Of a stretch of 64,000 nt of DNA, positions 1-13,475 are shown piece after piece. Location of the stretch: positions 1 to 64,000 of the forward strand of contig WEDG01001480.1 in NCBI GenBank assembly GCA_017591395.1, read 5' to 3'. The notes beneath the pieces were generated by a model that saw only the letters and a program-made list of their open reading frames with translations, did no database searches and was not told where the DNA came from. The stretch comes from Schistocephalus solidus. Taxonomy: Eukaryota; Platyhelminthes; Cestoda; Diphyllobothriidea; Diphyllobothriidae. A program made the translations under genes and the position numbers. Position 1 is the stretch's first letter; each line of letters starts with the position of its first letter.

Positions 1-1670
1 TACACCCACCACACCCGCTTCACCTATCAGACGGTCCACGACATTCACGCACCGCATGAGTCCATCAGGGAACACGCGACTTTATGAAAACTCTTCGGCA
101 TAACACAGCCGGCCATACGCTCTCCTCACCAACACCTACATCACACATGGCCTCGTTCACTCATCAAACAACGCACATCTCGCCAACGGTAATTCTCATA
201 TGATTAGGAAGTGTAGCCTCGGCTCTTTTCCATTTGGCTCCGCCACTGACGTGTGCGTTGAAGCCTGACTCTTGCACGGCACGCTGAACGCCGTAGATTT
301 GGAAGGTTGCCCACTGACGATTGAACTCAGAGCTCTCAGTCAGTCCAACGCGTGTTTTTGTGGATTGGCCGACTGGCTGTCTGAGAACCAGGCCAAAAAT
401 CGCTCCTTATTAATGTAACATCCGAGCCACTTACCGCCATTAGAGTTAAATTCTCGTGTTTGGGTTTGGGGTGGGGAGAAGAAAATTGTCTATGCGGCAT
501 GCACAGACGAGCTAGTTAGGCATGACAACCCCTGCGTCCATTTACCACATCAACCAACTGACTGGCTCGGAGAGTAGCCGAAGGTAGTAATGGGAATAGA
601 GAATGGGGTGGAGACTCAGCGCATTTTCCTCATTATAACCAGTGACTTGCTTGAAGCTATCACTGAGCGGCATACGCCGCGGCTTGGGATATTGCCAATC
701 AACGGGATAACTCGTTTCCACGCGGTCAGAATAGTAAGCGTTTGTGTAGGGTGACCGACTGGCGAACTGAGGTTCGAGTTGTAATGGCCCCTTCTTAATG
801 AGGCATCTATGGCACTCCCACTGCATATACTGCACTGACCAGTCGATCTACATAGAGGGTTAATCGTCAGTCCGTAAAAGGACGCCGACAGATTACGACG
901 TAACAGAGAGAGGAGCACGTTCAGCAACGAACACACCTTCGGCATGACAGACTAGCAGTGAAGCCCGGAAGGTTGTCAGCTAATTACGGAGTATTGCCCT
1001 CTCTTGGAACAGGGGTCCGGGGCTTATGGCTCCTTCCACTTCCAATTCCCCCAATGAACCATCGTACGCATGGATTTAGAGGTCAGATTTGCATGACACG
1101 TGTGGATAAACACTCTAGATGTCACTCACTGTGCCCACATTTACCTCTGAATAAATTGACTTTGTCTAATCATTGTAACACAACGGGCGTGCGTGGAGGA
1201 GCGAGGTAGATGCAGCACATGCCCACTCGTAATAGATTGATTCCAGCGAAATCGACCCCACTCACTTATGAAGGTCAAATAGCCAGACCCAAACTTATCA
1301 GACCGCAATACCGGCACCGCCCTCGGCGATTAGCCCACCCGGATGTCGGCTCAGACTCCTTTAACTACCGACTAAGACTGTGGCTCGGTGTATGCCAAAA
1401 TGGCACAACAGAGGATGACTAGAGTACATAGACAAAGCACTACAGACCGCTTGACGAAAGACCTCCTCATATACCACCTAGCGCTCGACTGCGCCGACAG
1501 ATCGGATCCCACGGCTACGCCACGACTAGAGACCAGAGAGGAGGAACAAACGACCAAAACGAAAATACGACTCAACCCCACCACACATACCAGTTTTTGT
1601 AAACTGGACTACAACATATCGTTAACCCGCTCACCCAACAACACAGAGAGCAAATAATGGAAATCAAAAT
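1..1670. repeat. Left copy of duplicated non-coding flank
   Basis: This stretch is almost identical, by eye, to 13414-15085. Only scattered single-base differences and small indels separate them; for example, the right copy has a few extra bases near 14452. It lies beyond the 3' end of polyubiquitin copy 1, as its partner does for copy 2. The first 60 bases match the end of the zinc-finger LINE fragment at 13414-13475. Positions about 345-435 carry a degenerate piece of the LINE 3' tail seen at 25590-26220. The short open frames inside resemble no family I recognise and are probably chance. The copy runs off the left edge of the window. Confidence 0.9.
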
Positions 1671-1709
1671 GCTTGTCTATTCATGATAGGTTAGAAGTTT
1701 CACGAAGGA

Positions 1710-3902
<2,193 letters not shown>

Positions 3903-3913
3903 TTAATTGGTTA

Positions 3914-3926
3914 GAATATTCTAGAT
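3914..3926 (-). promoter_or_regulatory. Heat-shock element, polyubiquitin copy 1
   Basis: Inverted GAA blocks in the pattern GAAnnTTCnnGAt, a near-consensus heat-shock factor site about 145 bases upstream of the ATG. It is identical in copy 2. Inverted CCAAT boxes (ATTGG on the plus strand) lie at 3848, 3875, 3906 and 4024. Polyubiquitin genes are known stress-induced genes, which fits. Confidence 0.6.
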
Positions 3927-4016
3927 CCAGTAAGTGTTATCCAATAGCGTGTAGGTTTTGGTCGCTCATGCTTTGTCGCCCACGCTCGTCTATTTTTGGT
4001 AGGTGCAATGCATTGC

Positions 4017-4024
4017 TGACGTCA
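4017..4024. promoter_or_regulatory. CRE-like palindrome, polyubiquitin copy 1
   Basis: A perfect TGACGTCA palindrome, the consensus CREB/ATF site, overlapping an inverted CCAAT box. It is conserved at 17658-17665. It is about 250 bases upstream of the start codon. Confidence 0.55.
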
Positions 4025-4029
4025 TTGGT

Positions 4030-4945
4030 ACTGCGGCTGACTGTTGCAACGCGCGATTCTTTCGGAAAGCTTCCGTGTCATATTTTTAGTATTAGATTTC
4101 TGTGGAAAACAGCTTCTGTCGTTAAAAGTGCTACTCTTGTAGCTGATACTTTTCCAAGCCTAATTGCTTAAGGACTGTACATTTTGCCTTTTGAGGCCAA
4201 CAGGGCGGCATAATTTGTCAATTGTAATTCGTAAGTTAAAGAATCTTACTTAAAAGGGACTCAAAAGATTACATGTAGCAGGGAGGTGGGAGTTGGTTTG
4301 GAGGAAGTTGAAATGACACAGACTTGAGTGATAGGGGTTATACCTGACTGGACAAGGGGATTTCTGACTGAAAACTTTTCTGAAAGTTAAAGGGAAATTC
4401 CGGAGGGGAGCCTCGAGCCAACGTTTTATTAAGTTAATGTTTGGCAGGAGTAGTACTTTGAACAGTTTGCCAAGATCGAAGCTACTTAGCCTGAATTCGC
4501 ATGAAGTTGTCAAACTACGGAGAGCGTGGAGAGGGTGTGATTCTGCCCAGGACATCTCCTTTATTTGATCTCGGAAGTGTTGATAAACGAGCAACTGGAG
4601 AGGAGGTAACATGAAAAAAATACTCTGATACGAATTCAACTGCGTTAAATGGGGTCTATCTGAGAGGATCAGGACGCAAGGAAATGTAGATAAGTACCGT
4701 CAAGTTAGTTATCTAAAAGGAGTGTGCAATCGCTGGAACTTTTTTTAGTAGCCTGAAGCTTCTGAATTTGAGCCTTTTACCGCGGCTTGAGTGTGTCACG
4801 TAATTGTGGAAACTCACCAGAAACTACTCAGTGAATCCTGGGCCCCACGCCCTGCATGAGCATTTCCTCGCGCCTTTTTGAAATCCATATTCTTATCTGT
4901 ATGCTGCGGGAAGCGACAGAGGAGTGGAAAACGCTTGGCATTCTT
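4030..4945. repeat. Upstream flank of polyubiquitin copy 1
   Basis: Non-coding sequence homologous to 17690-18527 and, more distantly, to 18528-19372. Similarity to copy 2 is high up to about 4500 and then falls. I see no plausible coding region. The open frame on the minus strand at 4250-4639 is not conserved in the sister copies, so I treat it as chance. Confidence 0.75.
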
Positions 4946-5125
4946 TTACTCACGCTACACCCACTCAAGTTTTGCACGCAGGAACGTTCTCTGTAAGTTT
5001 CAGTTCTGTGTGACCCGACAAAAGAACATTACTCCGTCTGATGAAGAAAGGAAGAAAACAAAGAGATGGTGGGAGTTGTTATGTTGATAGCAGCGATAAT
5101 TGTGAAAGGGAGGAGGGTTGCCGGG

Positions 5126-5629
5126 AGGAAGTAGTATTATTCGTAGTCACAGTAGTATTAGTAGTAGTATAAGTAGTAGCAGTAGTAGTAGTATTAGTAA
5201 TCTTAGTAGTTGTAGTAGGGGTATTAGAAGTAGTAATCATATTAGTGGTAGTAGTACTACTAGTAATCGTATTATTAGTGGTAGTAGTAGTAGTACTACT
5301 ATTAGTAATCGTAGTAGCAGTAGTATTACTAGTATTAGTAGTCGTATTAGTAGTAGTTTTAGTAGTAGTAGTTGTAGTAGTAGTAGTAGTGTTAGTAGCA
5401 GCAGCAGTAGTAGAAATAGTAGTCGTATTAGTAATTGTAGTAGTAGTAGTATTAATAATCGTTGTAGTAGTAGTATTAGTAGTAGTAGTAGTAGTAGTAG
5501 TAATTAGTAGCAAAAGTAGTGGGAGTAGCAGCAGAAGTAGTAGTATTAGTATTAGTAATCGTAGTAGAAGAAGTATTAGTAATCATTGTAGTAGAAGTTG
5601 TATTAGTATTAGTAGTAGCAGTATAAATT

Positions 5630-5660
<31 letters not shown>

Positions 5661-5681
5661 CAGTATTAGTAGTAGTAGTAA

Positions 5682-5715
<34 letters not shown>

Positions 5716-5762
5716 CGTAGTAGTAGTAGTAGAAGTAGTAGCAGTATTAGTAGTAGTAGAAA

Positions 5763-5808
<46 letters not shown>

Positions 5809-5832
5809 TGTAGTAGTAGAGTAGTAGTAGTC

Positions 5833-5911
<79 letters not shown>

Positions 5912-6230
5912 TAGCAGCAGCAGCAGTAGAAGTAGTAGTCGTATTAGTAATCGTAGTAGTAGTACTGTAGTCGTAGTCGTAGTAGTATTAGTATTAGTAG
6001 GAGTAGTAGTAGTAGCAGCAGCAGTAGTAGTAGTCGTAGTAGTAGTTGTAGTAGTACAAGTGTAGTAGTCGTTAGTCGTAGTAGTAGTAGTATTAGTAGT
6101 AGTAGTAGTTGTAGTATTATTAGTAGTAGATATCGTAGTATTAGTAGTATTTGTAGTAGTCGTCGTCGTAGTAGTAGTAGAAGTAGTATTAGTAGTAGCA
6201 GTAGTAGTAGTAGTAGTAGTAGTAGTAGCG

Positions 6231-6266
<36 letters not shown>

Positions 6267-6291
6267 AAGTAGTGAAAGTAGTAGTAGTAGT

Positions 6292-6339
<48 letters not shown>

Positions 6340-6535
6340 AGTAGTAGTGAGTAGTAGTAGTAGTGAGTAGTAGTGAGTAGTAGTAGTGGTAGTAGTAGTA
6401 GTAGTAGTAGTAGTGAGTAGTAGTGAGTGAGTGAGTAGTGGTAGTAGTGGTAGTGAGTAGTAGTGGTAGTAGAGTGAGTAGTGAGTAGTAGTGCAGTAGT
6501 GCAGTAGTAGTGCAGTGAGTAGTAGTGCATTAGAG
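5126..6535. repeat. 1.4-kb AGT trinucleotide microsatellite
   Basis: Almost uninterrupted AGT/GTA repeats with point variants (ATT, CGT, AGC) over about 1.4 kb. The right end turns into GTGAGT-type variants. The long open frames here (poly-Ser, poly-Val, poly-Thr, poly-Leu/Tyr) are by-products of the repeat. The paralogous site beside polyubiquitin copy 2 (about 19395-19480) lacks the tract, so it expanded on this copy only. The 180 bases before it (4946-5125) hold nothing recognisable. Confidence 0.95.
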
Positions 6536-6915
6536 TCAGTACTCAGCCATGAGAGCGACATATTTGCTCCTGCTGAGCAGACGTGCGAGGCTGTCGCTAT
6601 GAGTCGTGGTAGTCGACTGGTAGTCGGTGATGTGCTAGTGAGGCGACGTCGTGCTGTGAGTTTCAATGGAGAGTGAGTGAGTAAATGTAAGCGAGTCGCG
6701 TCGTCTGGGCGTACTCCAGCTGGCGATCAGCGAACGACTGACCTCATGTGGCAGCAAGCACTGTCCTGAGGCGTCTACTCTGCATGGCGTCATCGAAGTA
6801 GCACTGCATGGCTGCTTAAAACACGTCCAGGCCAACCTTGAAGTCAACGCATGAGAGCTGGATCATGAATGTGACGCGAATCACTCTTGTTAGTGCTCCG
6901 GTTTCTCCACCACTC
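6536..6915. other. Non-coding spacer, weakly homologous to 19480-19740
   Basis: No gene is recognised. The right end near 6890-6910 matches 19720-19735, which places this spacer inside the old segmental duplication. Confidence 0.45.
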
Positions 6916-6919
6916 TTCT

Positions 6920-7286
6920 TTGTGCGGGCTTTTGAAATGAAGCCGCCATCTTTTCTGCTCTCCTTTCGCATGTGAATCCTCCTATATGCACGTCGTTTGA
7001 CCTATTTCACACATTATATATCGAATTTTTACCCTATTTGTTTATTCGAAAAACAAAAATGAGGTTATAAGCGCACGACGCTGGCAGCGTTTTGAAGGAA
7101 GTCCAATTTGATCGATATCTTGAGACGCATTCAAGGACGATTTTTCATGATGACAATAGATGTATTCTTCGGCCATTTGTTTGTGATCTTCCGGTGTTGT
7201 GTGGTTTGTGTACCCAACCTTAACCACGGTGAATGGAGGACATTTTTTGCTGAAATTTTTGGAATTTTACTTTCCAAATAAGGCGT

Positions 7287-7349
<63 letters not shown>

Positions 7350-7350
7350 G
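6920..7350 (+). mobile_element. Dispersed non-coding element, copy A, ending in a CT microsatellite
   Basis: An inverted, clearly homologous copy lies at 58690-59098. One end reads as a sequence rich in CCGCCATCTT near 6942 and the other end runs into a (CT)n tract at 7289-7347. Both copies have a CT tract at that end, although copy B's is short. The paralogous site by polyubiquitin copy 2 (about 19735-19757) lacks the element, which supports a discrete insertion of about 430-450 bp. There is no coding capacity. It could be a SINE or MITE, or part of a larger element. Confidence 0.65.
7289..7347. repeat. (CT)n microsatellite
   Basis: A pure CT dinucleotide run of about 59 bases at the end of the dispersed element. 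Confidence 0.97.
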
Positions 7351-7368
7351 ATCACTGAAACGTGACTT

Positions 7369-7751
7369 GCGAACTTTTGCAAACAAACGGCACAAATGAG
7401 GCCAAAGTACATTAAGTTTGTGAACAGCTTCGCATCACGTGTTCATACGGGTACGCGTGCGTGCAAGACAATGCACCTCGTGGAATTCAAGATCTTAACG
7501 CGGCCCACCATTTTATTACGTCTAGGAGAGGCCTCAGCAACTGGTCAAAAGACCTAGGCTTCCAACTATGTGCAAGAAAGTATACATACCTGGCTCTCTT
7601 CTCTCACATCCTTCGTTTTACTATGACAGAACACGATTGGAAAAAAGGAAAGTTGACATGTGCGCGTAGGTCGGTCTATCTTCAAGTACTACACAGGAAC
7701 ACGTGCCAGAATCCAGGAAGAGTCCGAGGAGGGAGAATCAATGAACAGGCT
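7369..7751. repeat. Duplicated spacer, partner of 19755-20159
   Basis: Collinear homology to 19755-20159, at roughly 70-80 percent by eye, including a shared block around 7690-7745. It lies on the promoter side of each polyubiquitin locus in the same order, so it marks the outer part of the same segmental duplication. No coding region is evident. The bases up to 8110 hold nothing recognised. Confidence 0.7.
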
Positions 7752-8125
7752 GTTGCGGTAGAAATCATGGTTGTTTGTGTGCCGGTGTCGCCCATGAAAT
7801 GTCTGCCACTACTGAATCTGCCAGGTTTATTCTTTCAGTTTTATTTTCTAGTGAACCCACCTAGAGGTGAAAGAAGAGGGTGAGTTACAGAGATGAGCAC
7901 TGGAACCAAAGAGGCCATGATGCGTACCTGTATTGGTTGTGCTAGGGCCAGATGGAAAAAAAATCCGTTCAACTTGCTGGGTATATAGGCTTGCCTTTAA
8001 GAGAAAATAAGTAATTAGCTAGATCAGATAAGGGTCTCCAGCGTATGTCACCACCGGTGTGTAGTCTGGTGGTGAAGAAGCCTCCATGTGCGTGATGCAC
8101 GTCAACCGCCCAGATCAAATCTAAA

Positions 8126-8400
8126 CAACGGACTTCTCTCAGACTGGGAATATATATATATTTATATATGATAACGAATGTGTCATCTACGTAGCGGAGC
8201 CACATCTTTGGTTTGAAACGTCAAGACGCCTTCTTCTAGTCGCTGTAAGACTAATTCGGCAAGTAGCCCCGATATTATAGAGCCCATTGGGGTGCCCTAC
8301 TAACTTGTTGATAGTATTTGCCATCGAATTGACAATAGTTCTTAAGGCAGAGCTTAAGCATGTCTGAAAGAAAAAAAAAATTTACGAGTCAAACTCCATT
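8126..8400 (-). pseudogene. Penelope-like reverse transcriptase fragment
   Basis: Minus-strand translation in shifting frames gives three typical Penelope RT blocks: [16 protein letters not shown] near 8370-8310, GTPMGSIISGLLAE near 8295-8255, and RYVDDTFVII near 8200-8170. The catalytic Asp pair (VDD) is kept. After that motif the frame runs into a TA-rich tract and unrelated sequence down to about 7970. The fragment is dead and truncated on both sides. A longer member of this class is at 59660-61005. Confidence 0.8.
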
Positions 8401-8461
8401 TCCCGAAGAGCATTTTTCTTTTCATTATACTATCTCGGGATGCAAACAACCTCTGATATTC

Positions 8462-8595
<134 letters not shown>

Positions 8596-8852
8596 GTTGC
8601 TGCGTAACCATTCTCGCCGTAATCTAATCCAGGCGCGAGCGATTTTCACGACCTGATTGCCCTTACGTCCAAGCCCCCTCCTGCCCGACGGCGATATAAG
8701 TGGGCGACGTGGTCGCTCCAACTGTTGAAGGTTTTAATTGTGGAAAACTTATTTGTATTGAATAAGTTCGAGAATAATCGCTTTGTCGGTTCAATTTTAC
8801 TATTTCCACATAGAATGGAAATTTGGTGGGAAGGGGTGACGGATGGGGAGGG

Positions 8853-8881
8853 AGGAAGAGGAGGAGGAGGAGGAGGAGGAG

Positions 8882-8915
<34 letters not shown>

Positions 8916-8946
8916 AGGAGGAGGAGGAGGAGGAGGAGGGGAGGAG
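8853..8946. repeat. (GGA)n microsatellite
   Basis: About 94 bases of GGA/AGG repeats with a few GAA interruptions. The poly-Glu, poly-Gly and poly-Ser frames here are artefacts. Confidence 0.95.
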
Positions 8947-8949
8947 GAT

Positions 8950-9790
8950 ATTTTTTATTTCCGCTGAGTTCGGTATTCTTGGGCTAGCCACCCCATGGCC
9001 ATGGCTATGCCCACCCCATGGACATGGCGCATAGAGGTACAAAATGGACACTAAGTAACCATGTTTTACAGTTAAGCAACATACAGTGGTTTGCTAATGA
9101 TCGATGGTACATCTTCCAAGCCACATGGTTTGTTTCAGTCGAATAAGAAGCACTTACGATGCAGCCTTTTTCATCTGTTAACGTAAGTACGGTTGTTTTT
9201 ATATAGATGATCGATTTCATGTGAAGGTATGCAGATTTCCTGTCAAGTACTTGAAAATTTCTTTGTAACCGCTTTAATTGTCCTCGTTTTATTTGGAACG
9301 TGACCTATGCACTTACAAGCGCATACAGCTTCCCGCCAAATGACTTTGAAGTTCTATTCAGGATTTTGCAAAGCACTGTCCTCACCCTCATTAAATGACG
9401 GAGAAGATCCTGCACAGTTGTAGTTCTTCCTAGGTAAGTTTGGGAACCTAGGGAATACTCGATTATACATGCACCCCCTTGAGCGTCCAGGAAGATGGCT
9501 CCGAGGTAAGAATTTTTGCACCCCATAATGATCTCTGCTTGCAATCTCATTTGTGATCTGCGACTGAACTTGAATGTACATCAAAGTGGACTGGCAACTC
9601 CTAGTACTTTGGTAGTTTCTGCAAGAGCGGCCGACGGGGGTGATTTAGAGGTTCAGAAAGAGAAAGGCATCATTTCCTGATCCATACAGGGTTTGGGATA
9701 CCGAACGAACGAGAAGTATTTGTTTAATTTTTCCTTTATTTAAAATGATATCTTAAAAATACTTCTCACCTTCAACACACTGTCAACTAG
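8950..9790. other. Intergenic, nothing recognised
   Basis: I see no conserved protein, RNA gene or obvious repeat here. Only a short duplicated block around CCACCCCATGG at 8988-9025 stands out. Confidence 0.5.
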
Positions 9791-9794
9791 AGGA

Positions 9795-10745
9795 TATGCA
9801 CTTGTCCCAACCGGGTTTCCACTGTTCGAAACATTTTTCCTCCAGTCTTCGCAACTAATGCCGTTGTTGGGCGTGAAGTGAAGATTGTTTGGTTGGGGAA
9901 GTTGAAAGAGGCTGGGTAAAAGCAGCCTTTAAGAAATCAACTGCGATCACGTCGGTGTTACCAATTGTTGGACAGTGAGTAGGCTATCAACGAACCGAAG
10001 ATAGTAGTATCCAAACAGTTACAAACTAGTAAATAAGAACAAAGCCATTTGCATGTAGAATGCACGTGCTTGTTATCTGTCTTCTTCGATATTGTGTCAA
10101 TTAATTTTTTTAGCGTATTGCAACTGAGTAAGACAAACGGACTTAATTGTCACTACACCGGTAAGTGCCTCCAGCGATTTTTTATTACTATTTTCTTAAA
10201 ATGCTTTTTCTTCGCCTTTTGGTTCATTCTCGTGGATAAGAAGAAGTCACCGAGGAACAGGTTGGACGAACAAAGGGCATGAGAAACCGTCGTCGTGCCG
10301 TTTTTCGCCAATAACTGGTTGATTTTGAACGCTGTGTGGGTAACTGCCTTTTCAGGATGAAGCATTCAGTCCCCAGATCACCGCAACCCAAGTCGTTTGC
10401 TTCACGGAATCGCTTCATCACCTGCAAATATTAATGTTGGTTCACAGTGATTTTAGGGGAACAAATTCAACGTGAACGACTCCTCTGACGTCGAAAGAAC
10501 ACACCATCATAGAAGTCGCATTTTATTTCACCTGCCAGTTTTCGCCTGTTCTTCCAACTCTTTCGCCTACTTAGACGGTTCTTCCTCTTGGTCATCGGAT
10601 TGCGGTCTTGGAACAAACTTTTTCGCGACGTTTCGCATGTTCAAACCTTCAGTTAGGATTCTTTGACATGAATTTCAGGAAATTTCAGTGATTCTCTCCA
10701 ATTTGTCGATTGTGCTTCGACGAGTAACCATGGTGGCATCACGCA
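9795..10745 (-). pseudogene. Mariner-family transposase pseudogene
   Basis: Reading 10745 to 9795 on the minus strand in mixed frames shows mariner landmarks in order: a catalytic-core block FDVRGVVHVEFVP near 10500-10455, then VMKRFREAND near 10425-10395, a LHHDNAxPHTA-like block near 10365-10330, a CDFFLFPR-like block near 10255-10235, and a C-terminal FEQWKPGWDKCI near 9830-9795. The order and spacing match a cut-and-paste Tc1/mariner transposase of about 340 residues. Frameshifts and in-frame stops (after FVPLKSL, for example) make it non-functional. I could not place the terminal inverted repeats. Confidence 0.85.
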
Positions 10746-10759
10746 CGTTGTGAACATTT

Positions 10760-11125
10760 ATCCTTTTTTTCGGAATGCCTGGAACGGGGTTCAGCTTCAG
10801 TATGACGTTCCGCTCTGTGACATGAGGATCCAGCCCATATGTCAGTCACACCATACAGGACCACACGACTCTTGATGAATACCTCAGATGGATGATGCAG
10901 CTATACACGCACTGAGCCAATCAGCCAATCTGAGATCATCCACGCACTAGTCGAGTGGTCATAAATGTTATGCACATCCACAGTCGCAGTTATGCATTGA
11001 TTCAGGTCGCTTCGACCCGGCTGAATCAGCGCTTAGAAGGCCCGCACAGAATAAGGCCTTCCTACTAATATATTTTTCCTTTTCACCTCCTGCATGTCAT
11101 CCGGTTCTTGACAATTTCTGCAGCC
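10760..11125. other. Intergenic, nothing recognised
   Basis: No gene or clear repeat is visible. It may include the 5' end of the mariner relic. Confidence 0.4.
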
Positions 11126-11129
11126 TCTT

Positions 11130-11710
11130 CGACCGTCATAGTACGTCAATTTTCACCGTATGCTCACCAACATGGTGGTGCAGGGACAATGAATTGTGCG
11201 TGAATTAGTTGTAAGTGATAGTAGACTTGCACTGCAGCTACCGTACTCTCTCATCATCCCCCACCTCAGCTCGGTTTCACGACAGAGTCAAGAATATCAG
11301 AGACGGGTGAGGGCACAGGTGGCTGGCGTGCCCGGAGCTGCCACACCTGGCTCGGATCCCACGGAGTGGGAGTGCCATAAAGGCCACATTGATAAGTAGC
11401 CATTGTAGCCTGGCTCTGAGTCCACCAGTCAGCCACTCCGCACAAACACATACTGGGCTGACCACGGGATCTGAAGCATCCCGTCAGTTGGCAACCTTCC
11501 AAGTCACGACTCCTAGCGCACCGTGCTAGTTTCAAGTGCGTCAGATTGTTCATATTGAGGAAAATTTGCTGAGCCGTCGGCCTCACTCTCTCCCTCACCC
11601 CCACCATCAGACCACCGTCCGAGCCAGTCAGCTTTCCGCTGCGGGAGTGGGCTCAGCTGCTGATGACCTCGTTTACGCGTACTATGTGCACTACCTGGCC
11701 TCCAAAACCC
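11130..11710 (-). mobile_element. LINE 3' tail fragment, inverted
   Basis: Its reverse complement aligns along its length with 25590-26220, the non-coding tail of the zinc-finger LINE. The terminal block (CACCGTATGCTCACCAA on the plus strand, near 11155-11172) matches the end near 26180. A further partial piece follows at 11790-11900. No reverse transcriptase is attached. Confidence 0.75.
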
Positions 11711-11899
11711 AACCACCAGAATTTAACACAACAAGGGGGCGGGGTTGAACGGCGCACACCTCACATGCGTTAGAGTGCGAGAGGTCAATTTAAGTAGGAG
11801 TCACCGCAGTCTGACTCTCAGACCACCAGTCAGCCACTCCGCACAACAAACATTGGTCTGACTGTGAGGTCTGCGAGGCCTCTGCGGCAACCAAGCCAA

Positions 11900-12530
11900 T
11901 TACAGGCGCCATAAAACTGCTATTGATCGATCAACTGATCAAGCGGCCAGTAACCCACTCTCACATGACATTTCATTCACTCACGCACACATCACGCTAG
12001 CGGACAAAGGCACGCGCAGACCCAGAGTTCGTCATGCGCCGGGACCATTGACAACCACTGAGTTTCTGTGCCGCATACACAACTCCTTCTCTTCCTACAC
12101 GGAAAAGGGTGTGATAAGCATAGGGCTCTGAGTACGAACACCACACCTTAAACCCCTATAAATGGGTGACCTTGACGTGATCACAATATAAAAGTGGCCT
12201 AAGTTATTAGGGAGACCCTAGCCACTACGATCTTCAGGCCCGGTGCCGTATGAGAAGTGATAAGAAGTAGGACGCCAGTTGGGAGTATAGTGTATTTTGT
12301 ATAAAACTATCGCAGAAGGGGTTGGAGGAAGTTGGCTGCCGGACGAGGGTACGTCTGGCTGCCGCATCTGCGGCGTCCCAAGTATGTGAGACCGTGCGGT
12401 CGTAACAGGGCATCCTGTAAGCTCATGTGTGAGTCAGCCGCGAAGCTGATTGGCCGGTGTGGACAGCCAGGATTGTCGAGGAGCAGACAGCCACTGGAGC
12501 GCATGTGCATGTAGACGCGACAGGCTCGGA
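11900..12530. other. Intergenic, nothing recognised
   Basis: No domain or RNA gene is seen. The right end leads into the degenerate LINE. Confidence 0.4.
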
Positions 12531-13140
12531 GTTGGGTCACTACAGCCTGGAAATCATGCAGAAATGCAGCTGTACGGAGCAACTCGTGCACATAGTGCGC
12601 CTACTCCATGACGGGATGATGGCGAGCGTCACTGGAAAAGGGCAGGATCCGAAGCATTCGCATTGACCAATTGAGTGAATTAGGGCCCCGGACTCGCTCC
12701 CACACACTTCAGTCTCATGTTCTCTGCCATGCTGGTGGACGCCCACCGTTTTCATTGCCCTAGGATACCTATCGCCTACAGGACTGACCGATTGGCACAT
12801 GCAGGCCCCAGTGCGTTTATCAGAGACTACTGTCCACCACCTGCTCTTCGCGGTGAACTGCGCACTCAACACCCTGATGGAAGAGCACATGCAAATAAGC
12901 ATGGAGCTCTTCGCCGCCGGCTGCGCAAACTTCAGACTAGCAGTCAACACGAACAAAACGGTGGTCATGCACCAACCGCCACCCAGCGCGGAATACACTA
13001 TTCCCCGGATCAATATCAACGGCAGCCAACTTCAAACCATAGACAGCCTCGCCTATTTAGGAAGCACGTTCTCATGCAGCATAAAAATCGATGACGAAGA
13101 AGTCGTTCATCGGATCTCCAAATCCCACCACTGGTGATCA
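12530..13140 (+). pseudogene. Degenerate LINE reverse transcriptase (zinc-finger LINE family)
   Basis: Frame-shifted translation matches the element at 22640-24500. Blocks present are IMQKCSCTEQLVHIVRLLHDGM (12555-12620), LLFAVNCALNTL (12842-12875), [20 protein letters not shown] (12925-12985) and SLAYLGSTFS (13045-13075). The catalytic Ala-Asp-Asp of the family is replaced by Ala-Val-Asn, so it could not polymerise. The region upstream of 12530 is not recognisable as RT. Confidence 0.8.
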
Positions 13141-13229
13141 CACTGCCGATGCTCCGCCGACCTTGATCACCGGCACCATCCTCTATGCCACAACATTGCG
13201 TCGATTAGAGCGATGACGATGATAAAAAC

Positions 13230-13475
13230 CACCGCTGAGACCACTTTTGACGTCCCATCACCTTCTACGTTCACCACCACCACCACCAGCATTGGGCGCA
13301 TGATACTAACCTGTTCTCATTGCCACCGCACAGTCAGCTTACGCGTCGACCTGGTCAGTCCCCCGCGAATCCATCGTACAGAGACAGGTGAACCGGTGCC
13401 AGGAGCTCCAACATACACCCACCACACCCGCTTCACCTATCAGACGGTCCACGCACATTCACTCACCGCATGAGT
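13230..13475 (+). pseudogene. Zinc-finger tail fragment of the same LINE
   Basis: Translation gives a CSHCHRTVSLRVDLV block followed by IHRTETGEPVPGAPT, the signature linker of the zinc-finger part at 24840-25390. The gap after 13140 shows that RT C-terminal sequence has been lost. The last 60 bases overlap the start of the duplicated flank. Confidence 0.8.

Noticed and set aside
958..1209. Conserved 83-codon frame also found at 14367-14627
   Set aside because: Conserved only because the whole segment is duplicated. One copy has an extra segment, and no protein motif is visible.
5126..6535. Long open frames of poly-Ser, poly-Val, poly-Thr and poly-Leu/Tyr
   Set aside because: They are translations of the AGT microsatellite, open in several frames and on both strands.
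7131..7412. Open frame with alternating Arg-Glu run
   Set aside because: Produced by the CT microsatellite on the minus strand.
8843..9034. Poly-Glu and poly-Gly frames
   Set aside because: By-products of the GGA microsatellite.
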